In this document: piece after piece, positions 49,608-57,811 of the stretch
Numbering within the stretch: the stretch's first letter is position 1
How the letters are laid out: every line of letters starts with the position of its first letter
Source: Viridibacillus arenosi
GTDB taxonomy: Bacteria; Bacillota; Bacilli; Bacillales_A; Planococcaceae
DNA: 64,000 nucleotides
Assembly: GCF_001955655.1 (NCBI RefSeq)
Contig: NZ_MSPW01000005.1
Coordinates: 1 to 64,000, forward strand
Direction: 5' to 3'
Position numbers and translations under genes: made by a program
The notes under the pieces: generated by a model
What the model was told of the DNA's origin: nothing
The model's database searches: none
The model's input: the letters and a program-made list of their open reading frames with translations, nothing else

Positions 49608-51983
49608 TTACTGAGCCTTTAATAATAATTTCTTACCGTTAGGCACATCACCTGTAATAATGGTTTCATGATACTGGCCATTCGCCCAATCGTCAACTTG
49701 ATCGTTATACCACTCAGACTTCATATGACCACTTTGCCCTGGCCCAACAATATGGTATCCCTTCGATAAATCACTTAAATCTGCAATAAAGCGCCAAGAT
49801 GCACCGTGATTTACATTGCCATTTTCTTTATTTGCAGCTGCTTGTACTGTAAATTTAGAGCCTCCGATTGGTACTGGCTTTGGATTAAGTAATTTTGCTA
49901 GAATTGGAGAAGCTGCCGATAGTGGGTGGTTAAATGTTAACTGATGATAATCTCCCCATTGCCATTTTTTAAAACTCTTACCATACTCATCTTCAATATC
50001 TTTAATAGTTGTTTTAAAAGAATTATACATAAGTTGGTCAATTCCATCGGCTTTTGTCACCCATGCACCTTGCTTTCCTGCAAATGCTTGGCGTAAGATT
50101 TCATCTGTAACATTGTATTTTCCTGACATCATTTCATAAACGTCTTCTGGCAAATTGTCTTCAAACAATTCCTTCTGAACATTAATCATCCATAAATTAA
50201 AAACTAGAGGAGCACCCGATTCTTTTGAATCAACTTGATTCCAATCCTCCATCATTTTCAAAATATCCTTATATTCATTTTTACTATCTGATTTTTTTAC
50301 TGAGCTAAGCATATCTCCCAAAAATTCACCCGCATATAAATTTTTCTGATCCATTTGCAGGTTTTCCATATCTTTTACAGTTAGCTTATTATTGTTTTCT
50401 AGCACTTCGTAAATTCGTTCAAAACGATATGGCTGTGCCCAGAAGCTCGTAATATGATATGGATATTCTTCCCCTACTATTTCATTGTTTGCTGTCGCAA
50501 TAAAACCTTCCTTAGGGTTTACGACTTTTGGTAATTTGTCATAATCAATGTAACCTTTCCAGTCATATTCTTTTGAATCCCCTGGTACCGGTAATTGTCC
50601 ATCACCTTTTTTACGAATTGGAATACGTCCATTTGCTTTATAAGCAATCGTGCCGTCCTCTGAAGCAAAAACAAAGTTTTGTGCTGGTGCTTGAAAATCT
50701 TCTAAAGCTTTTTCAAATTGCTCCCAATTTTCTGCGCGATTCATATTCAGTATCGCTTGTAATTCCAGCGTTGGCTCTAGAGCTGTCCATTGCATAGAGA
50801 AAACCGCAGTTGGTTTTTCCTTTTTAAATGCTAAATCTGAAATAATTGGGCCATGTCTTGTTTCTATCACTTCAAAGTCTACCGTTTTGCCACCTTTAAT
50901 TTTGATGGGCTCATCACGTACTGTAGCCTTTTCCCATTTACCCTCATATTTAAATTCAGTCGTATTACTTGGATTTGGTGTTTCGATATATAAATCCTGT
51001 GCATCTGGACCAACATTGGTAACACCCCACGCTACCTTCTCGTTATGTCCTAAAATAATACCAGGTATCCCCGCAAAAATAACTCCACTTACATTTTGAG
51101 TTGGAGACTCCAAATGCATTTGATACCAAATAGATGGTGTACTTAAACCTAAATGAGGGTCATCCGCCAATAATGGCTTTCCTGATTCTGTTTTACTACC
51201 GGATACAACCCAGTTATTACTACCGTTAAATTCATGGGGTAGTAGCGATGCATCGAATTGTCCTGCAACCTTTACAGGTGTGTTTTTATTTGCTGCAATA
51301 ATCGATTTCGCATTTTCTGGATATTTAATGAATAATTCTTTAGCCTCTTCATCTGATAAATTGTTTAATGCCCAGTGTCTAAACGCTAACATATCCCAAT
51401 TCCCACCTAAATCATAGGCCATATATTTACCAATTGTTAATGAATCAACTGCTGTCCATGGTTCTGGTTCATACCCAAGCAAACGAAACTCATAAGATAA
51501 AGTACCCTCTTTCTTTGCTTGATCTATAAATGAATTTACACCTTCTGCATACCAAGCTAAAACTTGCTTAGCCTCTTGTGAATATCCCGCTTCAGATTTT
51601 TCTGCAGCAGATCTCAAACTAAAAGTACGAAAGAATTTATCCGTATCTACTGCAGACTCACCGACAACCTCTGCTAGTCTACCGCTTGCTTGTCTTCTCG
51701 CTAAGTCCATCTGGAATAGTCGATCCTGAGCTTGCACAAATCCTTGTGCTCGATATAAATCTGCATCTGTTTTAGCTGTGAGATGTGGTACTCCTTTGTC
51801 ATCTCTTACTACTTTCACATTTTCATCCAATACTGCTACTTGCATTTCGCCATCTACTTTTGGTTTAGATTTTCCTATGTAACCATTAACAAAAATAAGT
51901 GCTCCACATGCAATAAGTATTAAAACCCCTATAGTCCAGCTTAGCCATTTCCATAATCGAACACGCTTTTTCCCTTTGACCAT
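49608..51983 (-). CDS. Penicillin acylase-family Ntn hydrolase
   Basis: A 791-aa secreted, membrane-anchored protein (one TM segment at residues 13-34). It is a penicillin G acylase/AHL acylase-type enzyme made as a precursor. The alpha chain has VRDDKGVPHLTAKTDADLYRAQGFVQAQDRLFQMDLARR; the spacer ends before G254-S255 in GSNNWVVSG, where S255 becomes the N-terminal nucleophile of the beta chain. Other conserved segments: LADDPHLGLSTPSIWYQMHL, ILGHNEKVAWGVTNV. Substrates include amide bonds of N-acyl amino-acid-like compounds or acyl-homoserine lactones; not decidable here. Upstream of the two fluC genes. Confidence 0.9.
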   Translation of the reverse strand: MVKGKKRVRLWKWLSWTIGVLILIACGALIFVNGYIGKSKPKVDGEMQVAVLDENVKVVRDDKGVPHLTAKTDADLYRAQGFVQAQDRLFQMDLARRQASGRLAEVVGESAVDTDKFFRTFSLRSAAEKSEAGYSQEAKQVLAWYAEGVNSFIDQAKKEGTLSYEFRLLGYEPEPWTAVDSLTIGKYMAYDLGGNWDMLAFRHWALNNLSDEEAKELFIKYPENAKSIIAANKNTPVKVAGQFDASLLPHEFNGSNNWVVSGSKTESGKPLLADDPHLGLSTPSIWYQMHLESPTQNVSGVIFAGIPGIILGHNEKVAWGVTNVGPDAQDLYIETPNPSNTTEFKYEGKWEKATVRDEPIKIKGGKTVDFEVIETRHGPIISDLAFKKEKPTAVFSMQWTALEPTLELQAILNMNRAENWEQFEKALEDFQAPAQNFVFASEDGTIAYKANGRIPIRKKGDGQLPVPGDSKEYDWKGYIDYDKLPKVVNPKEGFIATANNEIVGEEYPYHITSFWAQPYRFERIYEVLENNNKLTVKDMENLQMDQKNLYAGEFLGDMLSSVKKSDSKNEYKDILKMMEDWNQVDSKESGAPLVFNLWMINVQKELFEDNLPEDVYEMMSGKYNVTDEILRQAFAGKQGAWVTKADGIDQLMYNSFKTTIKDIEDEYGKSFKKWQWGDYHQLTFNHPLSAASPILAKLLNPKPVPIGGSKFTVQAAANKENGNVNHGASWRFIADLSDLSKGYHIVGPGQSGHMKSEWYNDQVDDWANGQYHETIITGDVPNGKKLLLKAQ

Positions 51984-52047
51984 AATTTCGCCTCCCCTTA
52001 CTCTTACTATATTCGGCTCCCGAAGTATTTTCCCCTTTTAAATAAAA

Positions 52048-52083
52048 TAAAAAACCGCGCTTTTTCGACAAAAAGCGTGGTTT
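52048..52083 (-). terminator. Terminator after exoA
   Basis: AAACCGCGCTTTTT-cgac-AAAAAGCGTGGTTT with a T tract on the minus strand. Confidence 0.88.
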
Positions 52084-52098
52084 CTCTATTAAAACAAA

Positions 52099-52851
52099 TT
52101 ATTTTAATGTTAATACGATTGGACAATGGTCACTTCCTAGAATACTAGCATGTACTTCTGCATCCTCAATTTTCTCTTGCAAACGATCTGAGACGATAAA
52201 GTAATCGATCCGCCAACCAATATTACGTTCTCTTACTTTATTCATATAAGACCACCATGTATAAGTATCTGTTTGTGTTGGGTATAAATATCGGAAAGTA
52301 TCTGTAAATCCTGAACCTAACAACGTTGTCATTCTTCCACGTTCTTCTTCTGTAAATCCAGAATTGCCGATATTGGCCTTTGCATTTTTTATATCTATTT
52401 CTTCATGTGCAACATTCAAATCACCGCAATAAATAACGGGCTTTACTTCGTCTAAGGATAGCAGGTATGTTCTCAACTCATCCTCCCATTCAATTCTGTA
52501 ATCAAGACGCGCTAAGTCACGTTTAGAATTTGGTGTATACACATTTACTAAATAGAAATCTTCATACTCTAATGTAATGATACGTCCCTCTTCTTGCATT
52601 GATTCGTCACCTACACCATATTTAACAGACAGTGGCGTATGTTTTGTAAAAATAGCTGTACCTGAATAACCTTTGCGCTCTGCATAATTCCAATATTGTT
52701 TATAACCTGGTAAATCTAATTCAACTTGTCCAGCTTGGCATTTTGATTCTTGAATACTGAAAAAATCCGCATCAACTTCATTAAAATAATCTAAAAAGCA
52801 TTTTTTCAAGCATGCTCGAATTCCATTAACATTCCAAGATACAAATTTCAT
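52099..52851 (-). CDS. exoA: Exonuclease III-family AP endonuclease
   Basis: A 250-aa EEP-fold DNA repair nuclease that cuts at abasic sites and has 3'-5' exonuclease activity. Metal and catalytic motifs: SWNVNGIRA, IQESKCQ (Glu), YCGDLNVAHEEID and GSDHCPIVLTL (Asp-His). Length matches B. subtilis ExoA. It stands alone between terminators. Confidence 0.95.
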   Translation of the reverse strand: MKFVSWNVNGIRACLKKCFLDYFNEVDADFFSIQESKCQAGQVELDLPGYKQYWNYAERKGYSGTAIFTKHTPLSVKYGVGDESMQEEGRIITLEYEDFYLVNVYTPNSKRDLARLDYRIEWEDELRTYLLSLDEVKPVIYCGDLNVAHEEIDIKNAKANIGNSGFTEEERGRMTTLLGSGFTDTFRYLYPTQTDTYTWWSYMNKVRERNIGWRIDYFIVSDRLQEKIEDAEVHASILGSDHCPIVLTLK

Positions 52852-52876
52852 AGTGAGCTCCCCTTTAAATATAAAT

Positions 52877-52905
52877 ACGCCTTCCGCATGTAATACGAAA
52901 GGCGT
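52877..52905 (-). terminator. Probable terminator after murB
   Basis: Minus-strand hairpin ACGCCTT-CG-tattacatg-CG-AAGGCGT; the T tract is interrupted (TATTTATATTTAAA). Confidence 0.55.
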
Positions 52906-52932
52906 TCTCTGTAGTTTTTAGTTTAATAAAGT

Positions 52933-53862
52933 TTACAATGATCCGTTTTTAGAAGGTTCTTCTCCAACGATTTTCACTTCTAATTCTAAATCAACATCAA
53001 ATTTCCCTTTAACAGTTGCTTGCACCATTTTAATAGTGTTGATGTAATCGGTAGCTGTTGCGCCACCCTTATTTACGATAAAGCCAGCATGCTTCGTAGA
53101 AACCTCCGCACCGCCTACACCTTTACCCTGGAGCTCACTGTCTTGAATCAATTTACCTGCAAAGTAACCTGGAGGACGTTTGAAAACACTCCCTGCTGAA
53201 GGATATTCAAGCGGTTGTTTCGATTCACGCAAAAATGTTAACTCAGCAATTTTTGCATCGATTTCTTGTTGATCTCCTCGTTGTAATTCAAATTCAGAAG
53301 ATAATACATAATATCCTTTTTTGGAGATAATACTTTTACGGTAGCTTAGGTCAAGTTGTTCTTTATTTAGAACTAACTTTTCGCCTGTTGATGTTAATAC
53401 AGTTGATTGTAGAATAACATCGTTTATTTCTCCGCCGTATGCACCAGCATTCATAGCCATCGCGCCACCAATAGATCCTGGAATACCACATGAGAATTCT
53501 AGTCCTGTTAAAGTTGCCTCTGCCGCTGCTATTGATACGTCTTTAAGCAGCGCGCCTGCTTGTGCATAAACAGTTGTGCCATCGATGTGGATTGTATCCA
53601 ATTTCGAAAAGTTCAGGACAATTCCTCTAACTCCTCCATCACGTACAACCATATTCGAGCCATTCCCTAATAGCAAAATCGGGATATCATTGTTATTCGC
53701 ATACTTTACAATTGCTACTGCCTCTTCTTCAGTAGAAGGCATGACAAATACATCCGCGCTACCGCCTAGCTTTGTCATCGTGTATTGATCTAGTGGTTCA
53801 TCTATTTTAACATTTTCTGGATTTACTATAGTAGATAATTTTGCTGCCCATTGTTGTTTCAT
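52933..53862 (-). CDS. murB: UDP-N-acetylenolpyruvoylglucosamine reductase MurB
   Basis: A 309-aa flavoenzyme of the type IIa (Gram-positive) MurB class that makes UDP-MurNAc. FAD-binding segments: LGNGSNMVVRDGGVRGIVL and CGIPGSIGGAMAMNAGAYGGE; catalytic Ser in PSAGSVFKRP and C-terminal Glu in LELEVKIVGE. Separate from the other mur genes of the window. ATG start. Confidence 0.96.
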   Translation of the reverse strand: MKQQWAAKLSTIVNPENVKIDEPLDQYTMTKLGGSADVFVMPSTEEEAVAIVKYANNNDIPILLLGNGSNMVVRDGGVRGIVLNFSKLDTIHIDGTTVYAQAGALLKDVSIAAAEATLTGLEFSCGIPGSIGGAMAMNAGAYGGEINDVILQSTVLTSTGEKLVLNKEQLDLSYRKSIISKKGYYVLSSEFELQRGDQQEIDAKIAELTFLRESKQPLEYPSAGSVFKRPPGYFAGKLIQDSELQGKGVGGAEVSTKHAGFIVNKGGATATDYINTIKMVQATVKGKFDVDLELEVKIVGEEPSKNGSL

Positions 53863-53942
53863 TATTGAAAGACCTTTCCTCTCTAAACTTCTATTCCTTC
53901 ATAGTATGAATAGACAATGGCATTTTTTCAAGTGATTTTCAC

Positions 53943-54257
53943 TTAAAGCCATTTTTTAGACCAATTTTCAATCTCATCAATCGCAGCTTTTAAACCTTGG
54001 CCTTTTTCTGTCAAAGTATATTCTACGCGAACGGGCACTTCAGTATACACATGGCGCTCAACAAGACCTTCTTTTTCAAGTTCTTTTAGACGCTCAGATA
54101 GCAGTCGCCCGCTAATTGGCATCGACGATTCAATTTCATTAAAGCGCTGTGGTCCATCTAATAATTGATATAAAATTAAGCCCATCCAGCGTTTACCTAT
54201 CAAATCCATAGATTTTGCTAAACGAGGGCATAATGCTGATTCCTTCATTTGTTTCAC
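53943..54257 (-). CDS. HxlR-family redox/quinone-sensing regulator (CatR/YodB-like)
   Basis: A 104-aa winged-helix regulator of the HxlR (MarR-related) family: GKRWMGLILYQLLDGPQRFNEIESSMPISGRLLSERLKELEKEGLVER, VRVEYTLTEKGQGLK. A conserved N-terminal cysteine (SALCPRLAKS, C9) is in the position used by YodB and CatR to sense quinones and diamide by thiol modification. Divergent from catE with a palindromic site between. Its own promoter is TTTACT (54299-54294)-17-TACAAT (54276-54271) on the minus strand. Confidence 0.88.
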   Translation of the reverse strand: MKQMKESALCPRLAKSMDLIGKRWMGLILYQLLDGPQRFNEIESSMPISGRLLSERLKELEKEGLVERHVYTEVPVRVEYTLTEKGQGLKAAIDEIENWSKKWL

Positions 54258-54314
54258 CTCTATATATGCTATTGTAGCGGGATTATTTTAAAAAGTAAAC
54301 TTTCGGTAACTTAT

Positions 54315-54363
54315 TTACTTGACGTAAGTAATTTATTATTTTATAGTTAGTTACGAAAAGTAA
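54315..54363 (+). promoter_or_regulatory. catE promoter with HxlR-type operators
   Basis: Promoter TTGACG (54319-54324), 17 bases, TATAGT (54342-54347). The palindrome TTACTTGACGTAAGTAA (54315-54331) overlaps the -35. A weaker TTACGAAAAGTAA (54351-54363) lies at the start site. TTAC/GTAA half-sites are typical of YodB/CatR operators. Confidence 0.72.
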
Positions 54364-54392
54364 GTGTAAAATATTTGAGGGGAGGAACTACT

Positions 54393-55250
54393 TTGACTTT
54401 CAAATTAGATCCCAAAATGACATTAGGATATGTACAGTTACGTGTACAATCTCTAGAAAAGCAAAAAGAATTTTATCAAATGTTAGGGTTCCACGTAATT
54501 AAGGAATCCAATTCAGAAGTTATCTTTGGTGCAGGTAGTACTGAACCCATTCTAATATTAACTACTACAGAGGATGCTGTGCCAAGACCAACACGTACTA
54601 CAGGTCTTTTCCACTTCGCTATATTAGTACCAAGTCGCGAAGATTTAGCGCATGTTATCGGAAATTTATTAGAAATTGGCGCTCCTATTTCTGGAGCAGG
54701 TGACCACCTTTATTCTGAAGCGTTTTATCTAAGTGATCCAGAAGGCAACGGAATTGAAATATACCGCGATCTACCAAGAAGTGAGTGGCTGATTGAACCA
54801 AACGGTCAAGTGAACACAGCTACTGAACCGATCGATTTCAAAGGCATCATGGCTTTATACAAACCGGAACGTTCATGGAAAGGGTTTCCAGATGGTACAA
54901 TTTTAGGCCACATGCATTTAAACGTTACGAACTTAGACGATGCAACAAGCCACTTCTATTTAAAGGCTCTAGGATTAGATTTAATGACTAACTTTATGGA
55001 TTCAGCATTCTTTATGTCTGCCGGTGGTTATCATCACCACATTGCAACAAATATTTGGCAAGGTGTAGGTGCTCCACTCCCACCAGAAAATGCTATTGGA
55101 TTAATGGGATACTCTCTTAAGCTGTCTTCAAAAGATGAATTAAACAAACTGAAAGAAAATTTACTAACCTTCAATGTTTCATTCTCTGAAGATGAGGGGA
55201 AAATAATTGTAAAAGATTTAAATAAGAGTGACATGATTTTCTATGCATAA
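54393..55250 (+). CDS. catE: Catechol-2,3-dioxygenase CatE
   Basis: A 285-aa vicinal-oxygen-chelate dioxygenase, equal in length to B. subtilis CatE. Two glyoxalase-like modules: LGYVQLRVQSLEKQKEFYQMLGF ... FHFAILVPSREDLAHVI and LGHMHLNVTNLDDATSHFYLKALGLDL; GNGIEIYRDLPRSEW holds a metal-ligand Glu. It opens catechol rings as detoxification. TTG start 7 bases after GGAGG. The partner catD (DoxX-type membrane protein) of B. subtilis is not here. Confidence 0.88.
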   Translation: MTFKLDPKMTLGYVQLRVQSLEKQKEFYQMLGFHVIKESNSEVIFGAGSTEPILILTTTEDAVPRPTRTTGLFHFAILVPSREDLAHVIGNLLEIGAPISGAGDHLYSEAFYLSDPEGNGIEIYRDLPRSEWLIEPNGQVNTATEPIDFKGIMALYKPERSWKGFPDGTILGHMHLNVTNLDDATSHFYLKALGLDLMTNFMDSAFFMSAGGYHHHIATNIWQGVGAPLPPENAIGLMGYSLKLSSKDELNKLKENLLTFNVSFSEDEGKIIVKDLNKSDMIFYA

Positions 55251-55297
55251 GCATAAAATTCATCTGTAACATAACACTCATATTATCTTTAATTCGA

Positions 55298-55331
55298 AAC
55301 TCTTGATTTCGAGATAATATTGTATTATGAT
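55298..55331 (+). promoter_or_regulatory. yceI promoter with MhqR-like site
   Basis: TTGATT (55303-55308), 17 bases, TATGAT (55326-55331). AACTCTTGATTTCGAGATAA (55298-55317) matches the mhqO palindrome at 15 of 20 positions, the right half 9 of 10, and covers the -35. Confidence 0.6.
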
Positions 55332-55373
55332 AAATATACTAAATAACAAACACTTTTTAGGAGGAATTTTAAA

Positions 55374-55898
55374 ATGGCAAAATATAACGTAGACCAAGCT
55401 CACTCTAATTTAGGTTTCCAAGTCAAACACATGATGATTTCAAAGGTTAAAGGTAACTTCGGTTCTTTTACTGCAGATATCGATGCTAATCCAGAAGATT
55501 TAACTGGTGCATCAATTAAATTCGAAATTGATGTTGCGAGTGTAAATTCAAACAATGAAGATCGCGATAATCACTTAAAGTCAGCTGAATTCTTTGATGC
55601 TGAACAATTCCCTAAAATGACTTTCGTTGCTACAAACATTAAATCTACAGGTGACGGAGAATACGAAATTACTGGAGATTTCACAATTAAGGATGTAACG
55701 AAATCTGTAACTTTTGAAGCTGAATACGGTGGTAAAGGTACTAACCCATGGGGTCAAGAAGTTGTAGGTTTTGAAGCTGAAACTAAAATTAACCGTAAAG
55801 ACTTCGGTTTGACTTGGAACGCAGCACTAGAAACTGGTGGCGTACTAGTTGGCGATGATATCAAAATTAATATCGAACTTGAAGCGAACCCTGCTTAA
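55374..55898 (+). CDS. yceI: YceI-family lipocalin-like protein
   Basis: A 174-aa protein of the YceI fold, an extended lipocalin-like beta barrel that binds polyisoprenoid or fatty-acid amide ligands. Conserved motifs: DQAHSNLGFQVKHMMISKVKGNFGSFTADID, LKSAEFFDAEQFPKMTFVAT, GDFTIKDVTKSVTF. No signal peptide, so it is cytoplasmic. TAGGAGG precedes the ATG. Its MhqR-like promoter site suggests induction by quinone-type electrophiles. Confidence 0.92.
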   Translation: MAKYNVDQAHSNLGFQVKHMMISKVKGNFGSFTADIDANPEDLTGASIKFEIDVASVNSNNEDRDNHLKSAEFFDAEQFPKMTFVATNIKSTGDGEYEITGDFTIKDVTKSVTFEAEYGGKGTNPWGQEVVGFEAETKINRKDFGLTWNAALETGGVLVGDDIKINIELEANPA

Positions 55899-55944
55899 TT
55901 CAATTTAAAACTTCTAAGAAAATTGCTATTACCCTAGCAAGCCT

Positions 55945-55979
55945 AACCAGTCACACTTTTGTGACTGGTTATTTTTTTG
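55945..55979 (+). terminator. Terminator after yceI
   Basis: AACCAGTCAC-acttttt-type loop-GTGACTGGTT followed by ATTTTTTT. Confidence 0.9.
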
Positions 55980-55984
55980 TTTCT

Positions 55985-56152
55985 TCATTAAAGCAAAGGA
56001 CCTTTGAGGTACAAAGTGGCGACCGAATTGAATTGCCTGTAAGCGGGCGTGAATACGGAATCCTCGTAGAGGGAGACTTTGGTTTACTAACATTTCAAGG
56101 CACTCGTTATAAAAGTTTTGAACGCAATAGAAAAGAGGGAAGCACCATTTAA
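55985..56152 (+). pseudogene. C-terminal remnant of a DUF2500-type protein
   Basis: About 50 codons in frame to a TAA that read FEVQSGDRIELPVSGREYGILVEGDFGLLTFQGTRYKSFERN in two conserved stretches, which I recognise as the C-terminal strand region of DUF2500 proteins (normally about 110-120 aa with an N-terminal TM helix). The N-terminal half is missing: the frame runs back into the yceI terminator and has no ribosome site. A matching strong terminator follows. Most likely a truncated gene left by a deletion or rearrangement. Confidence 0.6.
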
Positions 56153-56170
56153 TGGGCCTCCCTCTTTCTT
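56132..56170 (+). terminator. Terminator after the DUF2500 remnant
   Basis: AAAGAGGGA..CCATT-t-AATGG..TCCCTCTTT followed by CTTTAT. Confidence 0.75.
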
Positions 56171-56216
56171 TATAAATAGCCTAACTAAAAATTAGGCATT
56201 CACTAATAATCTTATA

Positions 56217-56858
56217 TTAAGCGTGAACAGCTGATAATGATTTTGCTGCTGCTTTAACGCGTTCCATACCTTCAGCAATAATTGCTTCTGCTTTGTCTGG
56301 CATTGCGTTATGGCCTTCGATTACTACTTCTTCAACTGACATACCGAATACGCCACCGAATACATTACGCATATAGTTTACAGCCATTTCCATTGGTGCT
56401 GTTTCTGGAGTTGAATAGATACCACCACGAGCGCTTAAAAGAATAGCTTTTTTCTCTGGCATTAAGTTAATCATGTTACCTTCTGCATCATATTTGAAAG
56501 CAAAACCTGCTTGGTATACGTAATCAACGAAAGTTTGTAATTTAGCTGGAATTGTTAAGTTCCATAATGGGAATGCGAATACTACTACGTCAGCAGCAGT
56601 TAAAGCGTCCATTGCTTTTTGTTTTGCAGTAAGAAGGCGACCTTCTATATCTGTAAGTTCTTCACCACTTTGTACTTTACCAAATGCATTGAATAAATCT
56701 TGTCCGAAGTATGGTAGATCTTCAGCGAATACATCAAATGTAGTCACGTTTAAATCTTGTGCACCTTTTACTTCCTCCATGAATACTTCATACATTTTAC
56801 TAGAAACGCCTTCAGTAGAAGGACGGTTATTTGCTTTAACAACTAATACGTTTGTCAA
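56217..56858 (-). CDS. azoR: FMN-dependent NADH-azoreductase
   Basis: A 213-aa flavodoxin-fold quinone/azo reductase of the AzoR/AcpD family (YocJ and YvaB in B. subtilis). Motifs: VLVVKANNRPSTEGVSSKM at the N terminus, AFPLWNLTIPAKLQTFVDYVYQAGFAFKYD for FMN and dimer contacts, LSARGGIYS near 145. It reduces quinones by two electrons, avoiding radicals. TTG at 56858 follows GAGAGAGA; in-frame codons upstream overlap the promoter-operator. Preceded by an MhqR-like palindrome. Confidence 0.92.
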   Translation of the reverse strand: MTNVLVVKANNRPSTEGVSSKMYEVFMEEVKGAQDLNVTTFDVFAEDLPYFGQDLFNAFGKVQSGEELTDIEGRLLTAKQKAMDALTAADVVVFAFPLWNLTIPAKLQTFVDYVYQAGFAFKYDAEGNMINLMPEKKAILLSARGGIYSTPETAPMEMAVNYMRNVFGGVFGMSVEEVVIEGHNAMPDKAEAIIAEGMERVKAAAKSLSAVHA

Positions 56859-56903
56859 TTTAATCTCTCTCTTTCTCTTAGTTAAAAATAGTTCTCGAAT
56901 AAA

Positions 56904-56956
56904 ATATCTCAAATTCAAGATAATTTTATTTTATAAAAAAACAGATACACTGTCAA
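56904..56956 (-). promoter_or_regulatory. azoR promoter with MhqR-like operator
   Basis: Minus strand TTGACA (56956-56951), 17 bases, TAAAAT (56933-56928). ATATCTCAAATTCAAGATAA (56904-56923) matches the mhqO palindrome at 17 of 20 positions and lies at the expected start site. Confidence 0.75.
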
Positions 56957-56986
56957 TGCATCTGTTCTCATACTTTTGACTGAAGA

Positions 56987-57694
56987 TTAAAGTTCACATT
57001 TGCCATCTTCACAAATGTCTGTACCTTCTACACCCATCATTTTAAGTGTGGGTTGAATTCCCTCTTCTGCTGCCACTTTACGAATTGTTTCTTCGAATAA
57101 TTCCTGTGGTTGAGCACCTGAAATTGCATATTTGCGATTTAATACAAAGAATGGGACACCTCTAACACCTATTTGTGAAGCCTCTTGAATATCAGCCAAT
57201 ACCTCTGAAGAATAATTATCTGAATTTAGTACATCTAGTACTCTCTCACGATTTAAACCGACTTCTACTGCCAACTCTACTAATACTTCAGTTAAGCCAA
57301 GTTGTTTTGCTTCAATAAAGTGCGCACGTAGTAAACGCTCAGTCATTTCAGCAGCTTTACCTTCTGCTTCAGCGTATTTTGCTAAACGATGTGATTTAAA
57401 AGTATTAGCAGGTTTCATATTTTCAAAATCAAAATCTAATCCTACTTCTTTTGCACGGCCAGCAACACCAACTGTTTGGGCTTTTGCCGCTTCAATTGTA
57501 GAGCCGAATTTTTTAGCTAGCGCTTCGTACATGGATTCATCCGTAATAGCCGGAGTGTTTGGATCTAACTGATAACTCTTAAATATCACTTGTGTTTGTT
57601 CACTGAATCCCGTATTTTGCAAAGCTTTTTCTAATTGTCTTTTACCGATATAACAAAATGGACATACATAGTCTGACCAAATTTCAATTTTCAT
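56987..57694 (-). CDS. DsbA-family thiol oxidoreductase (FrnE-like)
   Basis: A 235-aa thioredoxin-fold protein with the redox motif CPFC at residues 11-14 and the DsbA insertion domain; cis-proline loop GVRGVPFFVLNRKYAISGAQP. No signal peptide, so cytoplasmic, as with FrnE/YwbO proteins. The extra C-terminal pair in DICEDGKCEL (two Cys) is unusual and could be a second redox or metal site. ATG at 57694 follows GAGGTGA. Lies directly upstream of the azoR promoter. Confidence 0.9.
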   Translation of the reverse strand: MKIEIWSDYVCPFCYIGKRQLEKALQNTGFSEQTQVIFKSYQLDPNTPAITDESMYEALAKKFGSTIEAAKAQTVGVAGRAKEVGLDFDFENMKPANTFKSHRLAKYAEAEGKAAEMTERLLRAHFIEAKQLGLTEVLVELAVEVGLNRERVLDVLNSDNYSSEVLADIQEASQIGVRGVPFFVLNRKYAISGAQPQELFEETIRKVAAEEGIQPTLKMMGVEGTDICEDGKCEL

Positions 57695-57811
57695 CAATGC
57701 TCACCTCTTGCAGATATTGTATATGTGAACATTTGAAACAGCAATTTATCTGCTTATACATAATTTCTCAAATACTCCACATGCTAAAAAAAATGTACTT
57801 GGAGGCATCTT

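Noticed and set aside
51984-52047. Possible fluoride riboswitch in front of the acylase-fluC transcript
   Set aside because: The conserved GGCGATGG-type core and pseudoknot elements are not present.
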